In this document: in pieces, positions 20,012 to 29,769 of the stretch
Numbering within the stretch: position 1 is the first letter of the stretch
How the letters are laid out: each line of letters opens with the position of its first letter
Assembly (NCBI GenBank): GCA_024336345.1
Contig: JANFOG010000001.1
Span: forward strand, 806,001 to 870,000
Direction: 5' to 3'
DNA: 64,000 nt
Source: Mariannaea sp. PMI_226
Lineage: Eukaryota; Ascomycota; Sordariomycetes; Hypocreales; Nectriaceae
Translations under genes and position numbers: made by a program
Notes under the pieces: generated by a model
Seen by the model: the letters and a program-made list of their open reading frames with translations, nothing else
Database searches by the model: none
Told to the model about the DNA's origin: nothing

Positions 20012-20945
20012 CTATGAAGTATCCATCTTATCTCCATCATCTTTCTTGCCTCCCTTATCTTGATCCTTGGACCCGCTCGCCTTGCTCTCTTCCTCGGTGA
20101 CAGTCTCAAGCGACGCCTTTTTAGCCGCCTCTTCCTCCTCGCGTGCAGCCTTCTCCTGTCTGGCCTTTTCCTCCTCCATACTCATACGTAGGGCGAGGGC
20201 AAGTTCTGGCTCTAGAGCAGGATCGAAACCGAATTCGAATTCCTCGTTACTGCCGCCAACGCCACCAACTCCGCCGCCTGCACCGCTAGCCTCGCCGAGA
20301 AGAATGGGAGTAGAGATGAGCTGATCGCTGAGCATCTTGGCGCTGGGAGGAATGACAACCAAGTGGCTTCCGTCGTTGGTCTTGACAGTATCAATGAAGA
20401 GTTGTAGCTTCTTCTGGGTGTTGTCCTCGTCGAGATCGCCGAATAGGACAAAGTCGACAGTGATATTGGCCTTCTTCATCTTCTTGGCAAGTGTCGTCAG
20501 CTCCTTGTCCGATTGCTCAACGGGCGAGCAGACAAAGACGATTATTCGTTGACGCTGCGATCGATTCTGTCGGTGCTTCAAAGCCAGCTTTTTGGGGAGA
20601 AAGGTTAGCTAGTTAGCTAGTGGAAGGGAATATGAAGAAAAAGGCAATTCATACAGTTGCTACTTGAATTGCTGTCGTGAGGTGGGAGGGGCCCCTAATG
20701 TTCTTCTTGGTTCGGTGCAAGCCATCGAGGATCTTGCCTTGCTCGGTAGTGAGGGTGACGAGGACCTCAGGGCCCTTGCCGCCCATGCTCATCAATCCCA
20801 CCGAAGATTCGGGGTTGCCTTGTGTGATAGTCTGGAAAAGGATGCCCACAGCATCTACTTGTGAGTCGAATCGGGTTGGTTGATAATCGCCATTTCTGCT
20901 ACTCTCGCTGTTGTCCACGACAACCATAACCGCCTCGAGAACCAT
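20012..20945 (-). CDS. rpn10: 26S proteasome regulatory subunit Rpn10
   Basis: Rpn10 is the ubiquitin receptor at the lid-base interface of the 19S particle. Two exons, 20945-20655 and 20587-20012, with a 67 nt intron, give 288 residues (yeast 268). Residues 1-190 are a von Willebrand A domain starting MVLEAVMVVVDNSESSRNGD, which retains the conserved DNSE of the family, with the block TTAIQVATLALKHRQN across the splice. A single ubiquitin-interacting motif follows at about 223-242 (ELALALRMSMEEEKARQ), and the tail is a charged, Lys/Glu/Asp-rich helix. A Gly-rich linker with GGG and GG repeats separates the two parts. The start is the ATG at 20945; the frame upstream opens only at TTG. It diverges from Borealin. 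Confidence 0.95.
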
Positions 20946-21506
20946 CGTGACGAAGAATTCGAAGGTACGTCGTTTGTGTAAATGGAGAGCCTCGAGATAT
21001 TGAAGTTGGGTGGGAGACAGATATTGCAAGGAGACGGTGGGTTGAATTAAAGATTGTTTGGTGGCACTTGAGCTTGGTTGAAGTTGTCGAGGCTGGAGGC
21101 GGCAACGGAGCTCCCCAGTGTCGTAAGGCAGTTCAGCCTAGCACACAGTCCAAGCTTGGTGAGGAGTGGTAGAGATACTTTGCTAAGTATACGGATGTGC
21201 TGCTAGCTAGATGTAGCCAATACCTGACCGCCATCTAAACCATCGGCACCTGTTGCGCCAGGGCAGCTCTGATTACCTAATATGGGGCGTCCCCACATCT
21301 TCTCTTGGTTTGTTTACATACTTGCCCAGATCGAGTTCAACACACTTGCTTCGCGCCTGGGGCAACTTCACATTTGTACCTATTCATACATGCTCTGTGT
21401 TTTTCTGGTTCCGAGCCTTTCGCGTCACCCTCCCATAGCGTACACTTAATTCTCGCCATAACAAAGTTCGACCCATTACTCAACAGTTACCTTGGCTTCT
21501 TGCACC
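20946..21506. other. Shared promoter region, rpn10 (-) and Borealin (+)
   Basis: A divergent 561 bp interval, no gene seen. I did not find a convincing match to the Rpn4-type proteasome element by eye. Confidence 0.4.
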
Positions 21507-22699
21507 ATGGCGCCTACTCGAGCGATGAAGCCCAAGTCGGACGCGACCGGCGACCTCAGGATTCCCGACAGGACCAGCAGCCCTTCAACGCCTCAACGAA
21601 GCCCAATCAGAAAAAGAAAAGGAGGAATCACTTTGCAGCAGAAGCAGGCCATGATTGACAACCTCCAACTGGAGAGTACGGCGACCTCATTCTCTTGCGC
21701 AAACGTGATGCTGACAGCTACTCCTAGTCACCGAACGCGCTCGAAGGCTACGCGCCCAGTACAACCTTCAAGCTCAAGGTCTTCGATCGCGCATTGAGAT
21801 TAGAATCAACAGAATTCCTATGGCACTACGGAAGCTGAAGATGGCCGATTTGTTCCTCAAGTTCCAGGAACAGGAGGAGAAACGAACCGCCAGACCGACT
21901 GTTGCTGCAAAGACCCAAGCAACCCGATTGAGACCTGTGCTGGCCGCAGGTCCTAGCGTGAAGACAACTACAGCTGGACGTTCAAAGAAGCGCATGAGGT
22001 TAGTTTATGCTTGCGCGTACCAATCCGCCCTACTGACATTTCGCTTGTAGTGATGCCATCTCGGGAGATAAGGAGAACGAGTTTGAGCACACTGAGCATG
22101 GGAAGAAACGCATCCGGGCGGCTCCTCCTGCAGATGTTCGTCCTGCTCAAATCCTCTCACCTACATCTTCAAATTCTCGTCTTCAGCTCGCAAATCGACC
22201 TCGGCCTGCTTCTCCTGTGAAGTCGGGTATCGCACGTCCGGCTTCGCCTCTCAAGAGCTCAGGAACAAGCCGATCTGCCACTGCCACGAGCGTTTTATCT
22301 AGCATGGTGGAGAAGGCCAAGGCGACTCGCGCTGGCGCCGCGGCTAGGAAGGTGACTGCAGCCTCGAGCACAAGCTCAAGCTCAAATAGCACAACCGCAG
22401 CCACACGGACTAGGAAGACTACTACTCAGACCAAGACTCGAGCTCCTGCATCTCGGCCGGCCACTCGCAACACGCGTAGAGCCAGTGACAACAGTGAGAC
22501 TAGCGAGGCTAGTACTGGGACAGTGGTGAAGAAGGGTGCTGCAGCCAAAGCTGCTCCAGCTAAGAAGGGAGTAATGAGCTCCATCAAAAAGAATGTGACA
22601 AGTGGCACGAAGAAAACGGCCACTAAGGCCAAATCTGCGGCTTCAGCTGCCGCCGCGTCGACTGCTGGTACAGGTCGCGTCTTGCGTAAGCGGGGTTGA
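21507..22699 (+). CDS. nbl1: Borealin / Nbl1-like chromosomal passenger complex subunit
   Basis: Borealin/Nbl1 forms a three-helix bundle with Survivin (Bir1) and INCENP (Sli15/Pic1), placing Aurora kinase on centromeres and the spindle midzone. Three exons, 21507-21675, 21728-21998 and 22051-22699, both introns 52 nt, give 362 residues. The Nbl1/Borealin N-terminal domain spans about residues 38-95 (ITLQQKQAMIDNLQLEITE, continuing RARRLRAQYNLQAQGLRSRI and MALRKLKMADLFLKF). The remainder is a long Ser/Thr/Ala/Lys-rich basic tail with SP sites, typical of filamentous fungi and unlike the 73-residue yeast Nbl1. The tail resembles linker-histone composition but has no histone fold. It ends with GRVLRKRG. 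Confidence 0.88.
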
Positions 22700-22906
22700 G
22701 GACATTGTAAAGTTTTGAACATGTTTGTGTGCATTGTTTTTATTTTATTCACGAATGGGCGTTCTGGAAATGGAAATGTTTGGGTGGGAAAGGGTCCATA
22801 TGACTTGATTGGTAAAAAATGGACATGCATGGGAACTAGGAGTGTATGATATTCAAGCGTCCACTTGGGTTTTTGGTCAATGAATACAATAATTATCCAT
22901 CCTCGT

Positions 22907-23857
22907 CTAGGGAGGTGCGGCAGCCTTCTTCTTCTTCTTGTCCTCGACAAGCTCGATGTGATCCTCCGGAATGTCCTTGTATTTTTCCAGCAAAAATTCT
23001 TCAATCTCGGGGCTGACATCACCCTGTACTTGAATTTCTTCGCCTCCACCAGGAAGTCGTGTCACTGAAGATCCAGTTGCAAATTTCTTGCCAAAGTCCT
23101 TGGCCACCTGGATGTCTCAATTAGCAAGACAATTACAGAAAGAAAAAGGAAAAGAAAAAGAATAAAGCCGTGTCTCTGAGGCTTCTATATTTGAGTCAAT
23201 ACCTTCTTGAGATCCAGGCCAAATGCCTCAAGACCTATCACAGCCGTGACGAACTTCTTCTTGTTTCGCTCGATTCGTTTGATAGTGATCATGCTCTTGG
23301 CGAGCTTTTCGGCCTGCTTGGCCTCAGCAGCCTCAGCCTTGACCGTCTTTTTGTGAGCGTCCTTTTCAGCTCGCTTCTGAGCTTCGACAGACAAAGATGC
23401 CGTGGCAGCTTCCAGAGCCTCTATACTGTGATGTTACTGTGATGTTCCACTATATTGCCATGTTTGGCATCGAAAGGGATAGCGCAAAGGGAGTCGAACC
23501 TGCAGACCATAGACGGTCGTATATTTCTGGGTGGTTCTTCTGCAGCCATTCCTGGCATTTCTTCACGGTGCCGCCATATTCGCAGTACTAGTTGGGAAAA
23601 TCGGTAAGCATCGGTGATCGAAGCGGTAGGGATAGAATCATGCATTGGGGATAAAAGGGAGAGCGAACCTCTGGCGGCAAGGTGCAAACTGCAATGCGTC
23701 AGTTCAGAAAGTCGGCTTCTTAGCAAGGGGAGTGGGGAAGACAACTGGGAATAAAACAAATGAATGAAAACAAGATAGAATAAAAAGGACACTTACCGCC
23801 GCAATATAGTACATTTCGGCCCTGGGGCTCGCCCTCGGGTTGTTCTACGTCTGCCAT
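22907..23857 (-). CDS. tma22: Translation machinery-associated protein 22 (DENR homologue)
   Basis: Tma22/DENR works with Tma20/MCT-1 in recycling 40S subunits and in re-initiation. Five exons: 23857-23797, 23688-23669 (a 20 nt micro-exon), 23587-23500, 23420-23203 and 23107-22907; together 195 residues, all phases checked. The N-terminus carries the Cys-containing segment NVLYCGVCTLPPEYCEYG of the DENR family, which is assembled from exons 1-3 and so confirms the micro-exon. The C-terminal half is a SUI1/eIF1-like domain (ITIKRIERNKKKFVTAVIGL, then VTRLPGGGEEIQVQGD and DIPEDHIELVEDKKKKK). It converges with Borealin at about 207 bp and diverges from the methyltransferase-like gene. Confidence 0.95.
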
Positions 23858-24441
23858 GGTGTTGATGTGCAGACTGTTCCAATCTTGGAAGCTCTTCTTG
23901 ACGACAAGACGCGTGCCAGGAGGTCAACCTATGGCGGGGTAAAATTCTTGGAGGGGCTCCTGCTCAGAATGCGTTGACGCCGCTTGCCCAGCACAAGCGT
24001 AGTATCAGTTCTCGGCCGGGAGCGGAGTGGGCGAGTGGGGCCGTACCAACTTCCAGCCTCAGGCATAAGGCTATCATGAGGTGCCTGGGGTCGGGTACGG
24101 TTCGATGATGATGTTCAATCATGGGCTGCCCACGCGCTTGAGTGAGTTTCTTGTTGTCTGAGGCTTCAATATTTTCCGCCGTGCTCGTCAACCTCTGCGC
24201 ATATATCACATAGCAACGTGTCTATTGGTTGATGGCGAAGTTCTCGACCTCACCATCACCGCGATTCCCCCGTCTGCACACACATGGCTTGGCGTCAAGG
24301 GTTCGGCTCGACCCAGGCCAGGGAATATCTGACGACATTACAATTTCTTGCTGAGCGAGACACGATCAATAATGTAGGCTTCTTGAGATGGGGAACCAGG
24401 GGAAATGCACTTACCCGCCCGTTCTCCCCGCATCATGATTT

Positions 24442-24459
24442 ACACTATCGACACTATCG
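24442..24459. repeat. Tandem duplication, 9 bp x2
   Basis: ACACTATCG occurs twice in tandem with no mismatch. Confidence 0.8.
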
Positions 24460-24478
24460 ACATATTTGTTCATCCGAT

Positions 24479-24504
24479 GGCACCATCCGAGGGCACCATC
24501 CGAG
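24479..24504. repeat. Tandem duplication, 13 bp x2
   Basis: GGCACCATCCGAG occurs twice in tandem with no mismatch; a further CATCCGA lies just upstream at 24471-24477. Confidence 0.8.
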
Positions 24505-25080
24505 GATCTGGGAGACTACAAAGCAACCCCTGTCGGTGCATTCTCTTGGGGAATAACGGCGATGAATTAATAACTATCCACAATAATTAGTCGCCCAATG
24601 CTTTACTGTGCAGGCAGAGTTTCATTTCCACTACTGCGTTTTCTAGTCATTGTGGCTTTTGAGGGACCTGGATCTGGAACGATCTTGGCTGTATCGCCAC
24701 ATGACTTGGGTCAATCACCATCTCAATTGTCCTGTGGTGGTGTCTAGTCATGCGTCTCAACAATCACAGTCACAAACTACTGCGGCGGAACATGAGCAAT
24801 GGGGAAGCACTTACACAGCAGCTGGGCCTGGCAATGTAGCCGCTGGCTCGGCGCGTAACTCGACGACTTGAGTAAAACCCTTGTCCATACTGGCCAATCA
24901 TGGATGGCTACTCTCGCAGTTTTCGCGCGCGCCAGCCAGTCACCATGCAACCCCACCATCTCTTCGGATGTTGTCCAATTTTAGCACCTACTTTAGGAAG
25001 CGGAGAGTCCAGCTGGCATCGCTGATTGGATTAAGTGTCAGATTAGTCATTCGATACTCGTGGACAGGCTGACAGGCCGC

Positions 25081-25150
25081 CATCCACCGTATCCACCTTC
25101 GAGCATCCCTAAGCACCTTTACGCACCTCGACGCATCTGAACGCACCTCT
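25081..25150. repeat. Degenerate 10 bp tandem repeat, about seven units
   Basis: Units in order read CATCCACCGT, ATCCACCTTC, GAGCATCCCT, AAGCACCTTT, ACGCACCTCG, ACGCATCTGA, ACGCACCTCT. The rough consensus is ANGCACCTNN. The best-matching four units are 25111-25150. It lies about 600 bp upstream of the methyltransferase-like start codon. Confidence 0.65.
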
Positions 25151-25740
25151 TCACACCACACCGGCCGAACTTGGGCGCCGCCGCATTGCTTGGAACCATG
25201 CCATCTCAGCCCATCTCACCAGTCAGATGGCTGCAAACGCGCTGAAGGTATCAAAGCTGGCCATGCGCCCCAGTTCTTATGTCCAGGAAAGCCAAGGATT
25301 GTCCTGCATCGACCCACTGAGATGCGCTTCCTCTTCAAGAGTTCTCCAGATGGTGGATAGGTTGCCACTTTTCGGCAAGTGTAGTTTGTGTGCCACGCTC
25401 TGGATAACCGCTCGTGGTCGGGTTGCACCGATGACTTAAGAGATTGCCCATCCCCGGCCAGAAGTCTGGCCTCTTGTTCTGTATTCACTTCTCACGCTAC
25501 CAGCTCTCTTTGCTGGGTCATTTTTTGGACTTTTCTCTTTTTCAATAGTAGCCTTCGTTGACCGAAGCATCCTGTCGTTTAACACACTCGTATCCTTTGA
25601 CGCCGGTCGTCATTCCTTGATCCCTTACATTTACGGACTAATATCGTTTACCGCATACATTGTTGTCGAGTCACTTAGGTTATATCACCCCTTTCAAACC
25701 CCCAAAAAAAACTTCAGCAATACTTGACTTTCGGCAAACA

Positions 25741-28695
25741 ATGGCGGAGACAAGTCGTGCTACCATGTTCAACTCCCAGGACTCTTCGCTGGTTCGAAGA
25801 CAAACCAGGGGGCTTAATCCGATAATTGAGGAGGACAGTGAGGATGGCGCATCTCAGAGGGTGTTCTCTAGCCGGGATAGGCGCGCAGAACTAAAGATTG
25901 AAGCTTGGATGTCTCCCATGAGCGACCACTTCCCAACGCCAAGAGGTATTCACTACCTCCCAGCCCCAGTGCTTCCCGCCTCACCTACCGACTCCGCCTA
26001 CACCTCCCCTGCGACCTCTAGCAACCCTTGGAATCGCTCCAGCATCACAACTGTTGCTACCGAGTTCGAAGATCTCTACGATGCGACGGATGACGAGGAC
26101 GAGTTAGACAAGATGCTCAAGCGCACATCTTCCGTGAGATCGAGGCCTGTCTCGCGACAGCAGCCAACTCCCCTCGTCATCCCCGAGTCTAAGGAGACCT
26201 CCACTGCCGAGGAAACTACCTGGTCTGCTGTTGATGAGCTGAAGAAGATCGTTTCTCCAGTTCCCATGACCCCATCCGTCAAGTTGACCATGTCTCCCGC
26301 TCAGCTGGACTTCATGGACCAGCAGCAGGCGATGGAAGTTCCGACCATCTCGGCTCCACCATCACTCGATGGCAGCTTGACTTCTGAACAACTCGCAGCC
26401 ATGAGTGCTCCACCAACTCCTGCCATTGGAGACGATGAAGTTAATAAGGACAGTGTCTGGGCTGGTGTTCGCCTTCAGCCCGGTGCTCTGGCTACCCTCC
26501 AGGCTTTGTCCTCATCCTCGGCTTCCAGCAGCGATATTGATCCTCATGAGCATCCCACCAGAGTCATTGAAATGCCCCAAAACCTTTCCGGATCGCAACC
26601 CGTTGCTGAGATGCAACAAAACTCCCTGCGGCTCTTTACTAGCCTCGGAACGCAGGCCACTCAGAACGACACAACCGCCTCCCAGAATCAGAATCGCCTG
26701 TCGCTTGCCGACTTGACAAAACTTGACATTCCTTCTCCTGGCGGCTTCTTTTCCACTCTTTCTCCCCGGTCTAGAGACACTTGGCACCCTTCGACCAAGT
26801 CTCCAGAGAGCAGTGCCCCTCCCACTTCTACAACTGCTGAGCAGTTTTACAAGTTGCCTTGGAATGTGGCTGCTTCGCCTGCTCCAAAGCAGAAGACTAC
26901 GGCCGAAGATTTCTACAGAACTGGCGGCTTCACGCCTGCCCCCACTAACTCCCAGGTTGTTGAGCAGATTATTGAGTTCCGCAACAATCATATCGATGAG
27001 GACAACCAGCCTACTGCCATGCCCGTTACCGCTCTTCATGTTCCAGAGGAGGCTGCTTCCTCACCCACTGCTGAAGATGCGCCAGCTGAGATTGTTGTCG
27101 ACTATGACCCCAAATATGCTCTCAAGCAGCAGAAGGAGGCGCTTTCGCACCTCGACCGTACTGAGCTTTGGCTTATGGCTCAGCGAGCATACCTCCCTGC
27201 TGTTGAGACCGATACTTCCGATGATGAGGGTGCTCTCGACACAATCCCTGAGGTTCCTGAAGAAGTGAAAGAAGAGATCAAGGAGCCTGAGCCTGAACCT
27301 GAGAAAGCCCTTGTCGGACGAAAGAAGACTGTCCGCTTCAGTGCTCTTCCCACCGTCTCCCACGGACCTAAGGAACTTCCCTCAATCTACGGTCGCCAAG
27401 AGTCCGCTTACTATCGTGCTTTCCAAGACTACATCATTCGCACACAGGCCCAGGACGTCTTTGTTCAACAGCTCGCCCGCTTTGAGGCTCTCCAGTCCCA
27501 GAGAGTTTCGCTTCGCGAGTCACACCGCAACCAGCTCCTCGGAAAATACCAGCTCAGCGTTGTCCCTCAGTCTGCTAAGAAGAGACTCAGCGCAAATGTA
27601 GCTCGTGGCGATAACGACCTAGTTGACGACCTTGAGAAGCTTCGTCACGACAAGGAGGTTGAGGCTATGAGCCAGATGACTGCCTCTGCCTGGCAGGTCG
27701 CTGCTATGAAGATGCTTAACGGTGGCCGCCTGATCTCCGCCCCTGTCACCAAGCGTCTTGCTCGCCTTTCACGCATGGCTCCAGGCAAGGACGGCATGAC
27801 TCGCGACCGAGCTCGAATTCTTGATCTTGGTGGCCAGGCCACTTGCGACTGGGCGTGGCACTGTGCCCTCCAGTTTCCCAACACTAAGATTTACACGGTC
27901 ACCACCAAGGCGATCCGTCAGATGTCCAATGCCAACATTCGCGGACCTCCCAATCACCGACAGGTTGCCGTCGAGCGATTGACCCACCTTCCCTTCGCTG
28001 ACAACCAATTTGATCTCATCTCTGCCCGAGAACTTCACAGCATCCTTAAGTTGTTCGGCGAGAATGGCGAGGACGAATGGGAGGGTTGCCTCAAGGAGTG
28101 CATGCGCGTCTTGAAGCCCGGTGGCTTCCTCGAGTTCTCGCTGCTCGATGCAGACATTATGAATGCCGGACCTATTGGTCTTGCCAAGAGCGTCGAGTTT
28201 GGCTTCACTCTCAAGACTCTCGGCTACGACGCCAACCCCACAAAGCTCTGGCTAGGTCGCCTGGCCCGAGCTGGCTTCCAGGATGTCCGACGAGCCTGGA
28301 TGGCCCTACCCATGGGTACCAAGCAGAATATCCACAAGCCCCCAGCGGTCCCCCCCAAGGACAGCCCGAACGGCCAACCCGCCAGGACTTGCCAATTTGA
28401 TGCCATGGTCATGGGAAGCACCGACAACATTGCCAGCGCCTGCAGCATTGTTGGTGGATGGAGCTGGGAGCGATGGCTCCTCCGCTGCGAGATGGAGAAG
28501 TGTGCAGGCGAGCTGCGACTTGCCGACACAGTTACTACTGGTGCTGCCATGAAGGAGGCTGGCAAGTGCCTCGAGGACGTCTCCGCTGTCATCGAGGAGG
28601 GCCGCAACAACAAGTCGTGCTTCCGCATGCTGAATGGCTATGCCATGAAGCCTCGACTTGGCACTGAGGTTATCCAGATTGCTTTGGGTTCCTGA
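25741..28695 (+). CDS. Large methyltransferase-like protein with disordered N-terminal half
   Basis: The gene is intronless and encodes 984 residues. The first ATG in frame (25741, context ACAATGGCG) was chosen; the frame upstream opens at a TTG. Residues 1-660 are mostly disordered, rich in Ser/Thr/Pro, with acidic stretches and two related motifs, TAEQFYKLPWN and TAEDFYRTGGF. Residues about 690-860 look like a Rossmann-type SAM-dependent methyltransferase: motif I ILDLGGQAT (D695), a post-I acidic/NTKIYTVTT strand, LPFADNQFDLISAREL (motif IV region) and MRVLKPGGFLEFSL (motif VI). The C-terminal 120 residues are a family-specific helical region. Such proteins are widespread in Pezizomycotina but I know no assigned substrate. 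Motif I (DLGGQ) departs from the usual DxGxG, so SAM binding is not certain. It is not in a visible metabolite cluster. Confidence 0.8.
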   Translation: MAETSRATMFNSQDSSLVRRQTRGLNPIIEEDSEDGASQRVFSSRDRRAELKIEAWMSPMSDHFPTPRGIHYLPAPVLPASPTDSAYTSPATSSNPWNRSSITTVATEFEDLYDATDDEDELDKMLKRTSSVRSRPVSRQQPTPLVIPESKETSTAEETTWSAVDELKKIVSPVPMTPSVKLTMSPAQLDFMDQQQAMEVPTISAPPSLDGSLTSEQLAAMSAPPTPAIGDDEVNKDSVWAGVRLQPGALATLQALSSSSASSSDIDPHEHPTRVIEMPQNLSGSQPVAEMQQNSLRLFTSLGTQATQNDTTASQNQNRLSLADLTKLDIPSPGGFFSTLSPRSRDTWHPSTKSPESSAPPTSTTAEQFYKLPWNVAASPAPKQKTTAEDFYRTGGFTPAPTNSQVVEQIIEFRNNHIDEDNQPTAMPVTALHVPEEAASSPTAEDAPAEIVVDYDPKYALKQQKEALSHLDRTELWLMAQRAYLPAVETDTSDDEGALDTIPEVPEEVKEEIKEPEPEPEKALVGRKKTVRFSALPTVSHGPKELPSIYGRQESAYYRAFQDYIIRTQAQDVFVQQLARFEALQSQRVSLRESHRNQLLGKYQLSVVPQSAKKRLSANVARGDNDLVDDLEKLRHDKEVEAMSQMTASAWQVAAMKMLNGGRLISAPVTKRLARLSRMAPGKDGMTRDRARILDLGGQATCDWAWHCALQFPNTKIYTVTTKAIRQMSNANIRGPPNHRQVAVERLTHLPFADNQFDLISARELHSILKLFGENGEDEWEGCLKECMRVLKPGGFLEFSLLDADIMNAGPIGLAKSVEFGFTLKTLGYDANPTKLWLGRLARAGFQDVRRAWMALPMGTKQNIHKPPAVPPKDSPNGQPARTCQFDAMVMGSTDNIASACSIVGGWSWERWLLRCEMEKCAGELRLADTVTTGAAMKEAGKCLEDVSAVIEEGRNNKSCFRMLNGYAMKPRLGTEVIQIALGS

Positions 28696-29344
28696 ATTGG
28701 AGACTCTCGTTCCATAGTCGCGGAAGATTATTCCCTTTGTTTTATACACTCTCTTGGAAGATATCCTGGTAATTTAATCTTTCCTTATTGGTTTTTGGTG
28801 GACAAGGGGAGTTTCTATGGATGCTGCATAACGATTGGGATCAAAGGACGGAGCCTTATACGACTGATAGAGACTAAGTATGCTTGCATGTCCTTATTAT
28901 GTATGGTATACCCGTGGCTCGGCGAATGGGATTTGGATACCAAGAGATGCCTTGTTTGTTTTTGGAATAAGTGTAGACCGCAATATTGTGTTAGCAGTAA
29001 GGTTTCAATGCAGGATAGAAAAAGAAGACGTTGCGATCCGCAAAGCGTAATAGCCACTATTTTTCACTGTGATTCGCTCTCAAGGTGAAAGCCCATGAGC
29101 AGGGATATGGGCCTGGATGTCATCAGAAGTAAAATTCATTCATGAGGTTGGGCCTTGGGTATAAGAAAACCGAATTGTATCTTTAGGGATTCTTTAAAAT
29201 GTCGGAGATTGCTGCACGTAGGGTAGAATTACCGGCTGTATAAATAAACCAATTGTGGGAATAGATTCCAAAAAGAAAAAGAAAAACGAGTGGGAAAAGA
29301 CGAAAAAAAGAAATGAAGGTGTTATTTCACCTTTGGCTGGAATC
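28696..29344. other. Intergenic region, methyltransferase-like gene / tRNA-Asp
   Basis: It contains the 3' untranslated region of the upstream gene and A-rich sequence at 29268-29315. Because the tRNA is on the minus strand, its terminator would lie just below 29345; the minus-strand sequence there has a T-rich stretch at about 29315-29268 but no immediate run of four or more T, so the exact Pol III stop is unclear. No coding ORF is seen. Confidence 0.4.
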
Positions 29345-29416
29345 CTCTCCCGCCGGGAATTGAACCCGGGTCTCAAGCGTGACAAGCTTGCATACTGACC
29401 ACTATACTACGGAAGA
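29345..29416 (-). tRNA. tRNA-Asp(GTC)
   Basis: The minus strand folds as a standard 72 nt cloverleaf without intron. The acceptor stem is TCTTCCG against CGGGAGA (one G-U pair) with discriminator G. The B box reads GGGTTCAATTCCC. The anticodon stem CAAGC/GCTTG encloses the loop TTGTCAC, with anticodon GTC for Asp codons GAC and GAT. The A box region holds TAGTATAGTGG. The length and G discriminator agree with yeast tRNA-Asp. Confidence 0.95.
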
Positions 29417-29769
29417 TGTCTGGTGTTTGAACACCAGTGTAGCTTGGGGGGTTGTTGCAGTGGGCTGATACTAACTTAATTATATACCTATCAATAGTTT
29501 AGCCGGGCGGCTGGTACGCACTTCCCCTCCCTTCGGCTACTGCGTCGTCCGTTTTGGTTTGGTGGAGGTGGTAAGGTCATCACCCCAGGTGGGTCTCGGA
29601 CGGGATTCGTCGCCTGCGAAAAAACGGGACCAATTCAGTGACAGCTTCACTCGGCGATAGCTTCCACCTCCAACATCGACGTCTTGGTGACTGACTAATT
29701 CACTTTTCCTCCCCTCTTGGAACTTCACATTGCCATCAGTAAACCGCGGCTCCCCCTCATAATCTCAAG
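29417..29769. other. Intergenic region, tRNA-Asp (-) / phb2 (+)
   Basis: This short interval contains the upstream flank of the tRNA and the promoter and leader of phb2. I see no additional element. Confidence 0.4.

Larger units (their letters stand above)
23858..25740. other. Long intergenic region, tma22 (-) / methyltransferase-like gene (+)
   Basis: This 1.9 kb interval has no defensible ORF. It contains two short tandem duplications (24442-24459 and 24479-24504) and a run of about seven degenerate 10 bp units (25081-25150). The last 250 bp are CT-rich with TTTTTC stretches and probably form the leader of the downstream gene. Confidence 0.5.

Noticed and set aside
22426..23049. Minus-strand ORF of 207 codons
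   Set aside because: It spans the Borealin tail and the end of tma22 in a wrong frame, with no conserved features.
23485..23502. B-box-like GGTTCGACTCCC on the minus strand
   Set aside because: It is the donor site of the third TMA22 exon; no cloverleaf forms around it.
26723..27268. Plus-strand ORF of 181 codons
   Set aside because: It is an out-of-frame shadow inside the methyltransferase-like gene.
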